Assembly (NCBI GenBank): GCA_002753565.1
Contig: PEAM01000031.1
Coordinates: forward strand, 1-51,858
Source of the DNA: Magnetococcales bacterium
GTDB lineage: Bacteria; Pseudomonadota; Magnetococcia; Magnetococcales; JADFYX01
Reading direction: 5' to 3'
DNA: 51,858 nt
Positions within the stretch are counted from its first letter, which is position 1. Each line of letters begins with the position of its first letter. The notes below the pieces were generated by a model. The model was given only the letters and a program-made list of their open reading frames with translations. It made no database searches and was not told the DNA's origin. The translations under genes and the position numbers were made by a program. Positions 13,969 through 22,333 of this stretch are shown here, one piece after another.

Positions 13969-15366
13969 ATGGGAATTCCCTCTCTATTCTCCGTCAGGGG
14001 CGGAGTTGATATCGGCGCACATCTGGTTTCCGGGGATGGCGCTCCCGGTGGCGCCGGTGGCCGTGCCGATGATGCGGTCAAGGGCTCACTCTATCTGGAT
14101 GAGACCAACGGCTCGATGTACATGAAGAAACTGGCCGGAACCGGTGCCGATAAATGGGTACGGGTTCAGAGCCAGGATGATCTGGATAACGCCCTGCTCG
14201 GTCAATCCTGGCGGGAACCGGCACTGGTTCGAGATGGTACCAGCTATGCTGACCTGGCTGCTGCTGAAACCGTGGTCAACACCCTGCCGTATGAGATCGA
14301 CGGCGTGGTTGTGGATGATGGCGATCGGGTTTTGTTCGAAAATATCACCGGTGAGGCCAAGAACGTCTTCATCGTCACCGGAACGCCCGGGTCCGGAGCC
14401 ACTCTGGTGGAGGACGCCAATTCCGAGTCTCAAGGCGATGCGCTCTACATTCAAAGCGGCACCGATGCCGGTAAGCAGTTTGCCTACAACGGGACCGGAT
14501 GGGTACAACAGGGAAGTGCCTCCTCCACCGAGATCGGCTTTCTGCAAACCTTCATCGGCAAATCCGGCAACGGCTCCGAAACGCCCAACTATGCCTCAAA
14601 CAACGTGGTCACCGATGGCGATTCCCTGGAGAAAGGCATCAGCGATCTCGATGCCGAGGTGGGTGCTGGGGTGGCTACGGCCCAGTCCCGGACCGTTGGC
14701 CCGATTTCCGATCAGGCCATCAACCTGAATGTCGAGGCGCTAGACGATGCCATCGGGGCCGACGTCACCTCCACCAATCAAACCACGGCCGGTGATTCGG
14801 TCAACGAGAATATCACCGCCCTGGACACCGCCATCGGCAACGATGTCGCCGGACCTTCCACCCGTACCGTCGGTGCCATCTCGGTACAGGATGTCAACGC
14901 CAATATCGAGGCATTGGATGATGCGGTGGGAGCCGACGTCACCTCCACCAAGATCGCGGCCACCACCAATTCCGTCAACGCCAACATCTCCGCCTTGGAT
15001 GACGTTTTGGGGGACGCTAAAACAGAGAGCAAAACCGACTCGGTGACCACGGCCACCACCCTGGATACGGTTTTGGTGGACGGCATCCTTGCTGTTGAAT
15101 GGCTCGTACACGCCAGGAGCACCGTCACCGGAACCAATATCTGGGCTGGGAAGGTTCTCGCCATTCACGATGGTACCGCCACCGGAGATGCTACAGCAGT
15201 GGATTACAACACCTTTGCCGTATTGAAAACCGGTAGTGCCATTCCGGCTCTGGATTTCGAAGTGGTACTCTCCGGTGCCGGAGTCTCCCAGGAGATGCAG
15301 CTCAAGGCCACCAGCTCCCAGGCTGTCAATATCCGTATTTCCCGCTCAATCCTGAACGAGCAGTAG
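13969..15366 (+). CDS. Fibre-like protein with ALDxAIGxDV repeats
   Basis: The 465-aa protein contains, at about residues 215-350, five imperfect repeats of 27-34 residues. Each is built on the pattern xNIxALDxAIGxDV followed by a Thr/Ser-rich stretch, for example VNANIEALDDAVGADVTS. Such repeats form trimeric coiled-coil or beta-helical shafts in tail fibres. The N terminus (IPSLFSVRGGVDIGAHLVSG) and a Gly-rich region likely anchor it, and the C-terminal 110 residues form a beta-rich head. AGGAG precedes the ATG. It lies before the tail tube genes, an unusual spot for a receptor-binding fibre, so it may be a whisker or head/neck fibre. Confidence 0.7.
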   Translation: MGIPSLFSVRGGVDIGAHLVSGDGAPGGAGGRADDAVKGSLYLDETNGSMYMKKLAGTGADKWVRVQSQDDLDNALLGQSWREPALVRDGTSYADLAAAETVVNTLPYEIDGVVVDDGDRVLFENITGEAKNVFIVTGTPGSGATLVEDANSESQGDALYIQSGTDAGKQFAYNGTGWVQQGSASSTEIGFLQTFIGKSGNGSETPNYASNNVVTDGDSLEKGISDLDAEVGAGVATAQSRTVGPISDQAINLNVEALDDAIGADVTSTNQTTAGDSVNENITALDTAIGNDVAGPSTRTVGAISVQDVNANIEALDDAVGADVTSTKIAATTNSVNANISALDDVLGDAKTESKTDSVTTATTLDTVLVDGILAVEWLVHARSTVTGTNIWAGKVLAIHDGTATGDATAVDYNTFAVLKTGSAIPALDFEVVLSGAGVSQEMQLKATSSQAVNIRISRSILNEQ

Positions 15367-15374
15367 GTTTTACG

Positions 15375-15791
15375 GTGATCGACTATCTCGAAGCCGAGCC
15401 ACTTATTGTGGCTCGGCTGAAGGAGAAAATCCCCAATGCCCAGATTCTCTCCTCCTGGGGACAGCCGGTAATCAAGGAGCATCACAACCTACCACCATCC
15501 GTGATGATTTTCCTGGAAGAAGATCGCCCCCAGGAGAACGCAGCGGCCGGGCGCAATCTGAAGATCGAACAGACCTGGCTGGCCCTGGTGGTGGTCCAGG
15601 ATGCGGAGAATGAGGCCGGGCCACTTATCAGCAAAGTGCTCCGTGCGCTCTCCGGCTGGTGTCCCGAGAACAACCGGCTCGGTCCTTTCAAACGGGTCAG
15701 ATCCTCCTACATGCCGGATTATTCACCCAACGGGATCTTCTATTTCCCCTTAAGTTTTTCCACACGTTTCGTATTCAACTCCGAGGAGTAA
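15375..15791 (+). CDS. Gp37-like tail completion protein
   Basis: The 138-aa protein fits the phage Gp37 family (DYLEAEPLIVARLKEKIPNA, SVMIFLEEDRPQENAAAGRN, LALVVVQDAENEAGPLISKV). These proteins lie immediately before the tail sheath or tube gene and are thought to cap the tail at the head end. The start is a GTG at 15375, with only AGTAGG as a ribosome site. It ends 5 nt before the tail tube gene. Confidence 0.75.
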   Translation: MIDYLEAEPLIVARLKEKIPNAQILSSWGQPVIKEHHNLPPSVMIFLEEDRPQENAAAGRNLKIEQTWLALVVVQDAENEAGPLISKVLRALSGWCPENNRLGPFKRVRSSYMPDYSPNGIFYFPLSFSTRFVFNSEE

Positions 15792-15796
15792 AGACA

Positions 15797-16726
15797 ATGG
15801 CAGGCTTTTTAGGCAGTGGCGACATGTATATGGATCGTCTGGCGGATGACGGCTCCTCCACCGGATATATTCTGGCCGGTAACTCTACCCAGTTTGCCAT
15901 CGAGGAGGAGACCGAAACCAAAGAGCGCATCTCCACCGGTCGTGACACCTATGGTCAGGCCCTGGATACCGCCTCGATCAAGAAACCGGCCAAGATCTCC
16001 ATCACCCTGGATGAGATCAACAAGGAGAATCTGGCCATCGCCCTGTTGGGTGAGGTTGCCGATCTGAGCCAAGGATCCGGTACCGGGGAGACTGAAACGG
16101 TTACAGCTAAATCGGGCAAGTATGTCGAGTTGGTAAAAGGTAACCTGGCAGAGGCCAATTTCAAGGTGGAGAATCAGGGCGGTGCCACCGCCAACGCCTG
16201 GCAGGCCTCCACCGCCTATGCCCTGAACGATTTCGTCATCCCGACCTCGGCCAATCAGCACTATTACAAATGCACCACGGCCGGTAGCTCGGACGCCTCC
16301 GAACCGACCTGGACCACGGACGGCTCCACCGTCACCGATGGTTCCGCCGTCTGGACCGACATGGGGTTGATCGCCTATACCGCCACCACCGATTTTTCCG
16401 TCAATCACCGCATCGGTTTGCTGATGGCCACCACCACCGGTGCCATCACCGATGGAGAGAACCTCCAGGTCACCTACGACTACAACGCCATCAGCGGTAG
16501 CCGGATCAATGGATCGGTCAAACCGACGGTCAAGACCCGGTTGCTGTTGGACGGAAAGAATGCGGCCAACGGTAAAGCGGTGATGGTTCGTGTTGACGAG
16601 GCGGTCCTCTCTCCCTCCGGAGAGGTGGATTTCCTCTCAGACGACTGGACCGAATTGGAGATGGAGGGAACCCTGAAAACCCTCTCCGGAAAAACCTCTC
16701 CCTACACCGTTGAATTGCTGGATTGA
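15797..16726 (+). CDS. Major tail tube protein
   Basis: The 309-aa protein has the beta-barrel tube pattern (YILAGNSTQFAIEEETETKE, SITLDEINKENLAIALLGEV, and a closing WTELEMEGTLKTL). It also has an inserted Thr/Ser-rich Ig-like segment at about residues 130-220 (AWQASTAYALNDFVIPTSAN, SSDASEPTWTTDGS), a pattern used on tube surfaces for weak carbohydrate binding. I chose the ATG at 15797 because GAGGAG lies just before it; the longer frame from 15659 overlaps Gp37. It sits directly upstream of the tail assembly chaperone. Confidence 0.85.
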   Translation: MAGFLGSGDMYMDRLADDGSSTGYILAGNSTQFAIEEETETKERISTGRDTYGQALDTASIKKPAKISITLDEINKENLAIALLGEVADLSQGSGTGETETVTAKSGKYVELVKGNLAEANFKVENQGGATANAWQASTAYALNDFVIPTSANQHYYKCTTAGSSDASEPTWTTDGSTVTDGSAVWTDMGLIAYTATTDFSVNHRIGLLMATTTGAITDGENLQVTYDYNAISGSRINGSVKPTVKTRLLLDGKNAANGKAVMVRVDEAVLSPSGEVDFLSDDWTELEMEGTLKTLSGKTSPYTVELLD

Positions 16727-16737
16727 TGGAGGTCGAT

Positions 16738-17085
16738 ATGAACACCGTTCAACAGAGTATAGAAGTTGCCGGGATCACGGTTACGGTTCGGGAGTTGACC
16801 ATCAGTGATATCCGGGCCGCTTTGAAAATGGAGGAGTTCGAACAGAGCGCCGATGCCGTCGATATGTTTCTGCTGGAGGATATTTCTCTTCCCGATATCT
16901 CCAGGATGACCGATCTCTCCCCTGAACAGATGGCCGGGATGAAGCCCTCGGAGTTGCGCCGGGTGGCAGAGACCTGCCGGGAGGTGAACACCGATTTTTT
17001 CGCCCTCAGAGGTCGGGTGCTCAAATACGCCGACCTCCTGGAGGTAGCGGACAATCTCAACGACGTGCAAAAGAAAATCGATTGA
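16738..17085 (+). CDS. Tail assembly chaperone, gpG-like
   Basis: The 115-aa protein is small, acidic and helical (ITVTVRELTISDIRAALKME, SPEQMAGMKPSELRRVAETC), and lies between the tail tube and tape measure genes. This is where siphophages encode the chaperone that coats the tape measure protein. GGAGG lies 5 nt before the ATG at 16738. A fraction of ribosomes probably shift into the -1 frame at 17070 to make a longer G-T-type fusion, listed next. Confidence 0.8.
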   Translation: MNTVQQSIEVAGITVTVRELTISDIRAALKMEEFEQSADAVDMFLLEDISLPDISRMTDLSPEQMAGMKPSELRRVAETCREVNTDFFALRGRVLKYADLLEVADNLNDVQKKID

Positions 17086-17204
17086 GGCTGGAAGAGATGT
17101 GCTGCACCCTCATTCGGCTGGGCCATACCCATGTTTGGGCATACCCGTGGGCCGTGTATCTCTCTGCTCTTCATGAGATTGAAAAAGCGAGTTCCAAACG
17201 ATGA
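17070..17204 (+). CDS. Minus-1 frameshift extension, gpT-like
   Basis: The -1 frame relative to the chaperone stays open from about 17070 to a TGA at 17202 and encodes a compact segment: LRLEEMCCTLIRLGHTHVWA then YPWAVYLSALHEIEKASSKR. The zero-frame codons CAA AAG offer the tetramer A-AAG at 17070-17073, a site where the lysine tRNA can re-pair as AAA. The fusion would have about 155 residues (112 zero-frame plus 43). Lambda makes gpG-T this way. The extension ends by overlapping the tape measure ATG. Independent initiation at the ATG at 17097 is the alternative. Too short to stand out as an ordinary gene. Confidence 0.65.
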   Translation, partial: KENRLRLEEMCCTLIRLGHTHVWAYPWAVYLSALHEIEKASSKR

Positions 17205-19762
17205 GAGCGACCCAGGCCGCTCTAGAATTCAATCTCAGGATGCAGAACGGCCAGTTTAATCGGGCCGTGGAGAATTCCGTTGCCCGGTTCAACCGGGGAT
17301 TGCGCGGTATGGAGCGAACCGCCGTGCGCACCTCCACCCGGATCCGCCGGGCCATGAACGAGGCGTTCGATGCCGAAGGGCTCACCGCCGGGGCCGCTGC
17401 CGCCACGGTGGCGCTCACCTCCATGACTAAAAAAGCCATCGATCTGGAAGCGGCCATGGCCGATGTGGCCAAAGTGGTGGATTTCGACTCTCCGGAAGGT
17501 TTGAAGGAGTTGGAGAATCAACTCTTGAAGCTCTCCCGTGTGATTCCCATCACGGCGGAGGGGTTGGCAGAGATTGCCGCCGCCGGTGGTCAGTTAGGGG
17601 TGGCGGCTCAGGATCTACCCGCCTTCGTCGAGCAGGTAGCCAAGATCGCTACCGCTTTTGATCTCCTGCCGGATCAGGCCGGTGAATCCATGGCGAAGCT
17701 GGCCAATGTGTTCAACATCCCGGTGACCAAGATCGAATCATTCGGTGATGTGATCAACGCCCTTTCCAACAGCACTGCCGCCAAGGCTTCCGAGATCGTC
17801 GAGGCGTTGCTGCGGATCGGCGGAACCGCCCGGCAATTCGGCCTCGCCCGTGAGGAAGCCGCCGCACTGGCCGATGCCTTCATTGCGCTCGGCAGGCCAC
17901 CGGAGATCGCCGCTACCGCCATCAACTCCATGCTCTCCAAAATGCAGACGGCATCCAAGCAGAGCAAGAAGTTTCAACAGGGATTGGCCGCCCTCGGAAT
18001 GGAGGCGACCGAGCTTGAAACCGCCATCAGCCGCGATGCCGGAGGGGCGCTTTCGGACTTTTTGAAAAAGATCGCCCAACTGGACAAACATACCCGCACC
18101 GGGGTGCTGACCGATCTTTTCGGAGCGGAATTCCAGGATGATATCGGCCTGTTGGTGGGATCCTTGGGTGAGTATGAAAAGGCGCTGGCCATTGTGGCCG
18201 ACAAAACCCAGGTTGCAGGCAGTATCCAGAGGGAATTTGCCACAAAAGCGGCTACCACCGCCAATCAACTGCAATTGGCTGAAAACCGCGCCCAGGAGCT
18301 GCAGACTCGTATTGGACAGGGTCTGTTGCCCGCCTTGAAAGAGGTGCTGGGCCCGCTCGGCGACGTGATTTCGGCCCTCGCTGATTTCGCCACCGAAAAT
18401 CCGGCTCTGGCGGCAGCATTGACGGCGGTGGGTGTCGGATTGAGCGGCATCGTCGCCTATAAGGGTGGAATCGCACTCCTCGGGCGGTTGGGCAACATCC
18501 TGGGACGGGTGCCGCCGGTGGCGGCTCCGGCGGGACGTGCGGTGCAGAACGTCAGTGCCTCCCTGGGCAATTTGAGCGGGTCGGCCCGTACTACCGCTGG
18601 TCCTCTGACCAGGTTGAGATCGTCCATCGGCAACATGGGCCGGTTGGGAGGTGTCGCCGGTACCGCCTTGAGAGGTTTGGGTCTCGTCATGCGAGGTACT
18701 CTGGTTGGTGCTGCCGTTGCCGCTACGGTGGAAGTCGGTCTGCTGGCAAAGGCCATCTGGGATGCCGAACAGGCGGAAACCAGCCTGGAAAACCGGGTTA
18801 AAGCGGCAACCGTCGCCTTCCAGGGACTCTCCAACGAATCCCCCAGACTGACCGGACTTCTGACCGATGTCGGTACTGCCTCCCAGAAAGTATCAGGTTT
18901 GAATTCCGCCCAATTGGAAAAGCTCAAAGAGCTGATCCGGGCCAAGTTGCAATCCATCGAACTGGAGCGGCAACGTCTGCAACTGGAGGAAGATCGACCG
19001 GTTCTGGGCCTTCTCACCGATCATAAGGAGAAGCTCGATAAGCTGACTGCCAGCGAGAAGGAGTTGTGGTCGGTCCTGAAAGCCGCCATTGATGCCGAGA
19101 AGGATCGCGGCAACGTTGCCACCGAATCGCTTGGTGAGCAAAAAGAAGCGGTCAAAGAGACTGCCTCCGCCATGACCGACCTGAAGGAGAAGGCGGAAAC
19201 CCCTGCCGTTATCAAGATCACGGCGGATACCTCCCAGGCGATTGCCGAGATTGCCAAGGTGCAATCCGCCCTGGATGGTCTGCACGATAAAACCGTCACG
19301 GTCACCGTCGTCACAAGAAATGTCCAGGCCAAAGCCGGTGGTGGTTGGGTTGCAAAGGCCAATCAGGTGGTTGCCCTGGCTCGGGGTGGTCGGCTTCCCG
19401 GTTACGGGGGTGGAGACAAGGTCAGGGCACTGCTCGAACCGGGAGAGTTCGTGGTCCGGAAAGAGCGGGCCCGCATGTTCTCGGGGCTCTTGGCCATGAT
19501 GAACTATGGACCGATTTCCCGCGTGCAGGAGGCTCTCTCCTCGGTCCAACATTTTCAGACCGGCGGCATGGTGCAGAACCTACGTTTGCCACCAATGCCC
19601 CAACTGGCCATGGCCGGTGGCGGTTCCGTACCTTCACCCGGACCCATCGAACGATTTGATATCCGCCTGGATGGGCGTCCCGTCGCCACGTCCAACGATT
19701 CAACCTCTCAGCTCAAGGGCTTGTTGCATGAACTGAAGGATCGTTCTCGGGGGTTGCTGTGA
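17201..19762 (+). CDS. Tail tape measure protein, TP901 type
   Basis: The 853-aa protein sets tail length and helps DNA enter the host. It shows the TP901-type core (LEAAMADVAKVVDFDSPEGL, GLAEIAAAGGQLGVAAQDL, NALSNSTAAKASEIVEALLR) at about residues 85-360. Two hydrophobic, probably membrane-active segments follow near 398-430 (ALAAALTAVGVGLSGIVAYK) and 490-518 (VMRGTLVGAAVAATVEVGLL). A charged helical stretch is next, then a C-terminal part with VRALLEPGEFVVRKERARMF. It starts in ATGA overlap with the frameshift extension and ends in overlap with the next gene's GTG. Confidence 0.93.
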   Translation: MRATQAALEFNLRMQNGQFNRAVENSVARFNRGLRGMERTAVRTSTRIRRAMNEAFDAEGLTAGAAAATVALTSMTKKAIDLEAAMADVAKVVDFDSPEGLKELENQLLKLSRVIPITAEGLAEIAAAGGQLGVAAQDLPAFVEQVAKIATAFDLLPDQAGESMAKLANVFNIPVTKIESFGDVINALSNSTAAKASEIVEALLRIGGTARQFGLAREEAAALADAFIALGRPPEIAATAINSMLSKMQTASKQSKKFQQGLAALGMEATELETAISRDAGGALSDFLKKIAQLDKHTRTGVLTDLFGAEFQDDIGLLVGSLGEYEKALAIVADKTQVAGSIQREFATKAATTANQLQLAENRAQELQTRIGQGLLPALKEVLGPLGDVISALADFATENPALAAALTAVGVGLSGIVAYKGGIALLGRLGNILGRVPPVAAPAGRAVQNVSASLGNLSGSARTTAGPLTRLRSSIGNMGRLGGVAGTALRGLGLVMRGTLVGAAVAATVEVGLLAKAIWDAEQAETSLENRVKAATVAFQGLSNESPRLTGLLTDVGTASQKVSGLNSAQLEKLKELIRAKLQSIELERQRLQLEEDRPVLGLLTDHKEKLDKLTASEKELWSVLKAAIDAEKDRGNVATESLGEQKEAVKETASAMTDLKEKAETPAVIKITADTSQAIAEIAKVQSALDGLHDKTVTVTVVTRNVQAKAGGGWVAKANQVVALARGGRLPGYGGGDKVRALLEPGEFVVRKERARMFSGLLAMMNYGPISRVQEALSSVQHFQTGGMVQNLRLPPMPQLAMAGGGSVPSPGPIERFDIRLDGRPVATSNDSTSQLKGLLHELKDRSRGLL

Positions 19763-20124
19763 AGAAGCTCGGAACACTCATCCTGCCCGATGAGGCTCAA
19801 TGGGTGGACCAGAATGAGTGGTCTCCCGTCAATCAGGCCACCGTACAAACCCTGGGAGGAGAGACCGTCGTTTTCTCCCAATCTCTACAAAACGGCCGCC
19901 CCATCACCATCGATATCCAGGATGGGATTTCCTGGCTTGATCAGGATGCCGTAGATGCCATCCAGGCCATGGCAGCTCAAGCGGGTGCGACCTTCTCCCT
20001 GATCTGGGAGGAGGAGATCTTCACTGTCCTATTCCGCCACCACGATCCTCCGGCGGTCTCCTTCCGGCCGCTCTGGCCCAACCATGACCTTTTTTCAGGA
20101 ATCATCAAACTATTGCGAGTGTAA
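19759..20124 (+). CDS. Distal-tail-region protein, unknown
   Basis: The 121-aa protein starts at a GTG overlapping the tape measure stop. It opens KKLGTLILPDEAQWVDQNEW and ends in VSFRPLWPNHDLFSGIIKLL. The size, beta-strand pattern and location straight after the tape measure suit a small distal tail or minor tail component. I do not recognise a named family. Tight coupling to both neighbours supports its being real. Confidence 0.65.
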   Translation: MKKLGTLILPDEAQWVDQNEWSPVNQATVQTLGGETVVFSQSLQNGRPITIDIQDGISWLDQDAVDAIQAMAAQAGATFSLIWEEEIFTVLFRHHDPPAVSFRPLWPNHDLFSGIIKLLRV

Positions 20125-20126
20125 CC

Positions 20127-21152
20127 ATGGCAATTCAAAGCAGTGAAATCAAACTGGTCAAACCGGCCACCGTCAACGATACCACTTCCAACGGCGGCCG
20201 CATGTCGGCAACCGAGGTGGCGGACGGGGTAAAAAACAACGTCTGGCCCGACGTGCCCCAGGCGGAACGGACCGCCGGGTCGGTCAAATACCGTAAACTC
20301 TTCATCAAGATCGCCAACGATGACGATCTGGCTCTGATCGATCCCAAGATCTTCATCGAAACCCACACCCCCGGTGACGACACCATTGTCATGATGGCGG
20401 GCACCCAGACCGACACCCAGGCCGAGGCCGACGACTACACCCGTTTTTACGGCACCGGGGATCTGGACGTCGATGTGGCCAGCGGCGTCTCCTCCATCGC
20501 AGTCAATGTGGAGTCCGGTAATGCCAGCGCCGGAGACAACGTTTTCCAGAATGGTGATCTGATCCGCATCTCCAGCCAGGATGGCGTGGACAATCCCACT
20601 GGTGAGACCGAATTCCTGCGTCTGGACGCCACCACCGGCGTCTCCTGGAATGGCGACAAGGCCACCTTGACCTTTGATACGGGAGTCACCCTGGCCAACG
20701 CCTATACTGCTGCTTCAACACGAGTGGCCTCGGTGATCGAAGCTAGCAACATCGATGTCACCTTTGACGGCTGGGGCGAATCCTCCGCCAGTGGAACCTA
20801 TGATGAGACGACCAACCCGCCGGTACTGGACGCCATCGGTTCCATCGAGCAGAACTGGACCCTTACCTTCACCGATGCCACCAATTTCACCTGCGTCGGT
20901 GATATCGTCGGCACCGTCGGCAGCGGCTCTATCGGTGGTGGGGATTTCGCTCCCAACAACACCGATTTCTCCAAACCGTACTTCACCCTGGCCGATGCCG
21001 GTTGGGCCGGAACCTGGGCCAATGGCGATACGGTCTCCTTTACCACTCACCCGGCCGCATCCTCCATTTGGTTAAAAAGAACCGTTCCCGCCGGGGCCAA
21101 CAGCCTTTCCGGCAACAAGGTGATCCCGGCCATCAGCGGGGAATCGGCATAG
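20127..21152 (+). CDS. Phage tail/tip protein, unknown family
   Basis: The 341-aa protein is Thr/Gly/Asp-rich and beta-predicted, starting MAIQSSEIKLVKPATVNDTT. It contains SVKYRKLFIKIANDDDLALI, which resembles conserved segments of minor tail proteins in GTA-like and siphophage tip clusters. A second beta domain with many short strands follows (GTVGSGSIGGGDFAPNNTDF). It lies 2 nt after the previous gene and ends directly at the next ATG, so it belongs to a translationally coupled tip operon. No enzyme motif was seen. Confidence 0.65.
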   Translation: MAIQSSEIKLVKPATVNDTTSNGGRMSATEVADGVKNNVWPDVPQAERTAGSVKYRKLFIKIANDDDLALIDPKIFIETHTPGDDTIVMMAGTQTDTQAEADDYTRFYGTGDLDVDVASGVSSIAVNVESGNASAGDNVFQNGDLIRISSQDGVDNPTGETEFLRLDATTGVSWNGDKATLTFDTGVTLANAYTAASTRVASVIEASNIDVTFDGWGESSASGTYDETTNPPVLDAIGSIEQNWTLTFTDATNFTCVGDIVGTVGSGSIGGGDFAPNNTDFSKPYFTLADAGWAGTWANGDTVSFTTHPAASSIWLKRTVPAGANSLSGNKVIPAISGESA

Positions 21153-22331
21153 ATGTCCCAGGTATCGGCAGGACTCACCCTCCATTTTGCCCCGGATTCC
21201 TCCACCGATGAGTCGGTCTTTCAACTGGAGGTGATGGACAACGGCGGCAAAAAGCCGGTCCACCTGCGTCCCCGATTCGTGCTGCACTGGAGTTGGGCCA
21301 ACGGCTTGAGCGGCATATGGAAGGCGACCGATCTAACCATGCTCTCCTTCGGCAAACGGCGGGTACGCCTTTATGCCAACAACCTCTCTCCCCTCGATAT
21401 CTCCCTGCACATCACCGGTGGAGAGGCGGAGTATATTGGTGAACGCACCGCTCCACGCCGGGAATCCTTCTCCTGGAACGATTCCAAAACCAACCGGCTG
21501 GCCTACTGGTATTCCGCCGCCGAAGCCAGGATCATCCATACCACCTCTTTTTTCAATGGGGACGGTGACGAGGTGAATCCACCGGTGCTCAACACCCAGA
21601 CAGGGATGATTGCCCACAGCGAAAAGGTCATCGGCTCCCTGATCGTCGAATACGAACCTTCTTTTTACCTGTATGAAATCACCTACGATGGCGGTGTCGA
21701 GGGCGACAGCCCGGAAACCCTAGAACGAAAAACCGAAATGCTCACCGCCTGGTTGGCCGGAAACATCAACGATGCCGATATTCCTCCAGTAGGCATCATT
21801 GCCCTGGCACCGGGCCGGGCCACCCAAGGCTCTTTTCAGAGGGAGTTCTGGCCCGCCGGTGCAGACAGTCATGAGGGTTATAAAGAGGAGCAAACCACCA
21901 CAACCACCTACACCCCTCCCGAAGAGGAGGAACCGCCCGAGGATCCGGACCCCTGTTGGGAAGCCTGTTGGAGACATATCGGCAGTCCCTGGCCGCTCTC
22001 TCCCTGGGACCATGATGCCATCCAGAGTTGCATGGAAAACCGAGGGGAGCGTCCGGATATCTTCTACAAGGAGTCCAGCCGGGAAAACCTCACCGTCCGG
22101 GTTTACGCCAAGGATGAACAGGGTGCTGATATCGAGAACGAGTACATCGAGGTCAAACGACCGCTCAAGGTCACCTTCACTCTGCAGAAATCCGGTGGTT
22201 CCGAGTCGGTCTGTAACGGCACGCCGGAGAACGATCCGGATTTGAGTGAGTCCATTGAGTTCCGCTTTGACGTCTCCGACCTGCGCTATCTGGGCGAGAC
22301 CTACGGCGGTGAGAAGATTTACAGGGCATAG
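21153..22331 (+). CDS. Phage tail tip protein, unknown family
   Basis: The 392-aa protein starts MSQVSAGLTLHFAPDSSTDE directly after the previous stop. The N-terminal 240 residues look like a beta-sandwich (HLRPRFVLHWSWANGLSGIW, NNLSPLDISLHITGGEAEYI). A Pro/Glu-rich hinge (TYTPPEEEEPPEDPDPCWEA) with three nearby Cys follows, then a C-terminal beta domain (VRVYAKDEQGADIENEYIEV). The Cys and Trp cluster after the hinge could bind a metal or form disulfides. Family not recognised; role inferred from place. Confidence 0.65.
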   Translation: MSQVSAGLTLHFAPDSSTDESVFQLEVMDNGGKKPVHLRPRFVLHWSWANGLSGIWKATDLTMLSFGKRRVRLYANNLSPLDISLHITGGEAEYIGERTAPRRESFSWNDSKTNRLAYWYSAAEARIIHTTSFFNGDGDEVNPPVLNTQTGMIAHSEKVIGSLIVEYEPSFYLYEITYDGGVEGDSPETLERKTEMLTAWLAGNINDADIPPVGIIALAPGRATQGSFQREFWPAGADSHEGYKEEQTTTTTYTPPEEEEPPEDPDPCWEACWRHIGSPWPLSPWDHDAIQSCMENRGERPDIFYKESSRENLTVRVYAKDEQGADIENEYIEVKRPLKVTFTLQKSGGSESVCNGTPENDPDLSESIEFRFDVSDLRYLGETYGGEKIYRA

Positions 22332-22333
22332 CA

